Assembly: GCF_954871325.1 (NCBI RefSeq)
Contig: NC_088779.1
Location: 20,338,846 to 20,402,845 of the forward strand
DNA length: 64,000 nucleotides
Source: Gordionus sp. m RMFG-2023
Taxonomy: Eukaryota > Nematomorpha > Gordioida > Chordodea > Parachordodidae
Direction of reading: 5' to 3'
The notes beneath the pieces were generated by a model that saw nothing but the letters and a program-made list of their open reading frames with translations, made no database searches and had not been told where the DNA came from. The translations under genes and the position numbers were made by a program. Of this stretch, positions 61,336 through 64,000 are shown piece by piece. The first letter of the stretch is position 1. Every line of letters begins with the position of its first letter.

Positions 61336-62754
61336 ATAAACGACATTCTCTATAATTGTTTTCTCTATAAGTGCATTTTCTATAAACGTCATTCTCTATA
61401 TAAAACTTCCTCTATAAAATTTTCTCTATAAACGACATTCTCTATAATTGTTTTCTCTATAAGTGCATTCTCTATTTTTGTTTTCTCTATAAAAGTTTCT
61501 CTGTAAAATACATTCTCTGTAAGGGTTTCTCTGTAATGACGTGGAACCGCCGAGATAATATTATATAGCTTTCTACCAAAAATCATTTTGATAACCATTA
61601 TCTTGTTATTTAGCCTTCTCACTTCGACTACTTTGTCTACCAATTTCTCTGCAACCAATACTCCAACTCCAACCTTACCATCATTACTTCCTTGCCAAAA
61701 GAATTTATACTTTTCACTAATCTTGCCAATCATTCTTGCGCCATTTCCTTTCCATCTGGTCTCCTGTATGCAACACACATCTATATGCCTTCTATGCAAT
61801 ACATCAACCACTTCTCCCGCTCTTCCCGTCATAATCCCAACATTCCATGTCGCGACCCTTACTCGATCCCCTTTAAACTGGTTTCTCCACCGATTATCAG
61901 GTCGTTTATGGCCGTCATAAGTTTCATATGACCAGGTTTTCCATCCTCTTTTGTTGTAGGCGGATAGGGAAGCCCACGGGATACTTTGGGCTGTACCCCG
62001 CCTATGCTTTGTTGTAATAGAGTAATTTTGTAGCAAGATTTTTACAATCGGATGTCCTTCCTGACATCAACCTCTTTAAGTGATTTTTACACCCCGTCGA
62101 GGAAACGGTGATCTTATTTTAGACCCAAATTACAGGGAACCTTTTAGACCTCCATTAGCCGCCAAAAGACGTTGCCACTCCCCCGCCACGATGAGGCTAA
62201 AGGTAGGATTTTGGGAGAGGAAAGCTATCACTCTATTTATTCAGTCTTATATTTTAAGATTGCCCTATTTAATACTTAGATTTAATGCTGAAAAAAAATC
62301 CTTAAAATTTGAAAAAAACTGAATATCATATCTAATTATTTCTTAATGCTCAGATATAAAACGGAATTATCATTATTCTATATTTCATCTTCACTGAAAT
62401 CATTATAACATTTTTATTTATAATATATATTTTTTACCAATTTGCTTCTAGAAATTTTTAAAAAAATTGCAAATCATCACTGAGATAATAATTTTTAAGA
62501 ATTTTTTTGGTTTTTTTAGCAGCGGGGTTATTTTTAATAATATTTTTTAAAAAATTATGGTAATTTTTTCCGTTAATTTTATTTCCGTTATATTTATTAC
62601 AAAATATAAAAATAGGGAATTGAGTCGTTCCAAACTAGATGTGCGGCTATGGTTTTCTATGCCTTTATAAGATAGTGGACAATTATTTTAAGTTTTAGAA
62701 ATTTTAATATAGTTTTAACTTAAATTAAAAATAAAATACGATTTATTCAAAATA

Positions 62755-62935
62755 TCTCCCAAAATTATATTTTCATTACACTTTAACACGTGAATAAGCA
62801 ACTAAAGTCAAAATTTGAAAAAACCTTATGAAGATAAGATTAGAAGGCAAAAAATAATTGTCCTAAATTAATTTTTCAATGTCACGTGTTGAAAAGGGTT
62901 TATGATAAGATATATACCTTGATTTTTACTTTTGT
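62755..62935 (+). pseudogene. Decayed duplicate of HMMR last exon and its flanks
   Basis: Aligns with 55,530-55,748: intron sequence ATTATATTTTCATTACA before the acceptor-like GTGAATAAG, then AACTAAAGTCAA, TTATGAAGATAAGAT, TAGAAGGCAAAAA, CCTAAATTA, TTTTTCAATGTCAC and TTGAAAAGGGTT, and 3' UTR TTGATTTTTACTTTTG. Several short deletions break the frame. Intron bases are present, so it is a genomic duplication and not a retrocopy. Confidence 0.85.
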
Positions 62936-62954
62936 TTTAAATTTATTATGGTGA

Positions 62955-63480
62955 TTAGATACTTCAAAAATCTTTTTGATTTTCTCCTTTAGTTCGGCGA
63001 CTACCTTTGGTCTGTTGCATCTCTTTTACCCTGGAATTTTTGATAGGTTTAAGATCAAGATTTATGGATTTTAAAAAAAAGTTGTATCTTTTGGTGTAAC
63101 AGGGAACATTATCTTGTTGAAAAATCAATGCTCCTACTATTATCAAACCAAGATTAGCATTATTATACCTTTTTGGTCATCTTTTCAGAATTAATTGTTC
63201 CTTTAACTGAAGAAGTAAAGCTATTCGCACTATTTGTAGTGATACAGTTTTTTGGCATGGACAATCAGGATGGAATTCCTCATTTGCCTAGCCTACGAAG
63301 TTATTGCGAGTACTTTCAAGTTCCGATACAAACTTTGACTAGTCGCTAAAAACAACTTTTGCCCATTCGTAAAGGTTCAATCTTTATATTTCTTCGCGGA
63401 ATTGTATCTTTCTTATTTAAGTTAACTGTTAATATAGTTTTCTCTTAGCATATATTTAAACTAAGAAGCGCACCGTTACA
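62955..63480 (-). pseudogene. Tc1-like transposase fragment
   Basis: On the minus strand: YEWAKVVFSD-SKFVSE (first catalytic D of the DDE domain; family form W-x-x-V-x-FSDESKF), then VGALIFQQDNVPCYTKR (second D; family FQQDNAPCHTA) and LDLKPIKN, corresponding to SPDLNPIEN with the catalytic E replaced by K. A later frame reads VAELKEKIKKIF, like the C-terminal helix. Stops and frame changes are present. No inverted ends were identified. The start may extend to about 63,730. Confidence 0.78.
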
Positions 63481-64000
63481 ATATAAAAATTAAAATTTAT
63501 AACCCAAAGTTAATTATTTTACTACAGGTAGAGATAGATATATTCTTTTTTTTTCGTTTCTCTCAATTTTTGAGTCAAATGAACAATATTTGATCTTTTC
63601 TGATTATTCGTTGCAAACAGCATTTATCCCTCGATGTTGTCACTTTAAAACTTTGACCGATACGAGCAAATTTGATGAGATTAATTTATTTATTAATATT
63701 GTCCTACCTGCTTAGGTGGAGTTTTTCGGCTGAATTATTCATTCCATCTTCATGTAAATTATTCTAGGTAATTAGATCAATTCGAATTCCAGGGGGGGAA
63801 AACTCAAGTTTAATTTTGTTTTTGCAAATTTTTAAAAGAAGATCTTACCTTCTCTTTAACATTCTTTGTGACCATTTGAAATACGAAATTCAAAACGGCG
63901 TTATTTTTTAATTAAATAATTTTCTAAAATTGTCATGACTTCGAAATTAGTTATACAAAATAAATTATTATATCATCATTTTAATCTAGAAAGTTTTGAA
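63481..64000. other. No gene identified at window edge
   Basis: May include the eroded N-terminal part of the Tc1-like gene on the minus strand, but no helix-turn-helix motif could be read with confidence. Confidence 0.35.

Larger units (their letters stand above)
58711..61548 (+). mobile_element. MULE with foldback-like repeat arms, perfect 9-bp target duplication
   Basis: A 2,838-bp element flanked by GCCGAGATA on both sides (58,702-58,710 and 61,549-61,557); 9 bp is typical of Mutator-like elements. Ends GGAATCGCGTCATTACAGAG and, in reverse complement, GGTTCCACGTCATTACAGAG. Each end leads into a long array of units built on TATAGAGAAT/TTACAGAGAAT (left, 58,730-59,000) or the inverse TTCTCTATAAAAT (right, 60,770-61,545). 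The middle encodes the C-terminal part of a MULE transposase. Terminal arrays plus MULE coding recall the Drosophila FB-NOF arrangement. It interrupts the RTE endonuclease within LYNIISA/YVPQ. Confidence 0.93.
56020..62036 (-). pseudogene. RTE ORF2-type protein: endonuclease plus reverse transcriptase
   Basis: Endonuclease (62,036-61,560, then 58,700-58,250): RVRVATWNVGIMTGR, DVCCIQETRWKG, NGKVGVGVLVAEK-like block, LYNIISA, then after the insert YVPQVERSEE, ILAVDLNGYVG (active site), GGYSYGMRNLEGERILDF and SAVDYLLLSRYDR. Reverse transcriptase: WRRSIIIPVYKGKCD (57,520), MQFGFTSGKGITDAI, VGLHQGSVLSPLLFILVMEV (motif B), LLYADDLILMA (motif C) and GIKMNIAKTKV. A CAVCGKGVVRNSI zinc-knuckle-like segment, CYLGDMLNPDG and a LRWFGHVERM-like tail follow to about 56,020. 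This is the type annotated in many genomes as craniofacial development protein 2-like. Confidence 0.88.
56010..62215 (-). mobile_element. RTE-type LINE, near full length but broken, split by a MULE
   Basis: After removing the 2.84-kb MULE insert the element is about 3.37 kb, the usual RTE length. The 5' region (62,215-62,040) includes GTGGCGGGGGAGTGGCAACG and GATGTCAGGAAGGACATCCG, both familiar from RTE 5' ends. Then endonuclease, reverse transcriptase and a C-terminal domain follow on the minus strand. The 3' end is placed near 56,010 where homology to RTE C-termini stops. Frameshifts and stops divide the ORF into at least eight pieces. It lies 0.3 kb downstream of HMMR in opposite orientation. 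Confidence 0.88.

Noticed and set aside
61125-61346. 73-codon frame encoding repeated FIKNN
   Set aside because: It is the translation of a pure 15-bp tandem repeat in the MULE arm; no gene.

Overview
The window is AT-rich DNA (roughly three quarters A+T) from an animal nuclear genome. Three genes with clear metazoan or eukaryotic relatives can be assembled from short exons: a COX20-like gene (26,617-27,047, +), NAA50 (41,272-46,632, -) and HMMR/RHAMM (47,161-55,733, +). Many introns are only 37-48 bp long. No exon of these genes is long enough to stand out as an open frame; they were found by reading both strands and joining GT-AG exons whose phases agree. The animal group cannot be named from the sequence, but small introns, heavy hAT load, RTE-type LINEs and a MULE/foldback family suggest an invertebrate.

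Layout. 1-23.5 kb is a transposon graveyard: hAT elements and their short derivatives, several with matching 8-bp target duplications and several nested in each other, one unidentified 207-codon open frame (11,709-12,332, -), and a degraded LINE (20.76-23.55 kb, -). 23.5-26.6 kb is very AT-rich with local tandem duplications. COX20 follows. 28.8-36.2 kb is one large inverted structure with terminal repeat arrays and an inner pair of inverted satellite arrays, interpreted as a foldback-like element. A truncated hAT derivative and a dead piggyBac transposase (38.8-40.3 kb, -) come next.

41.3-55.7 kb is the genic core. NAA50 and HMMR are divergent, with 528 bp between their start codons; both families act in mitosis (cohesion and spindle), so a shared promoter is plausible. 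Their long introns carry hAT-derived elements. HMMR contains a tandem duplication of an exon pair with identical exon length and phase.

56.0-62.2 kb is a near full-length but broken RTE-type LINE (-), split by a 2.84-kb MULE element with a perfect 9-bp target duplication and foldback-like repeat arms. Beyond it lies a decayed copy of HMMR's last exon with its flanking intron, then a dead Tc1-like transposase (-). The MULE and the 7.4-kb foldback share the same terminal sequence, so they appear to be one family.
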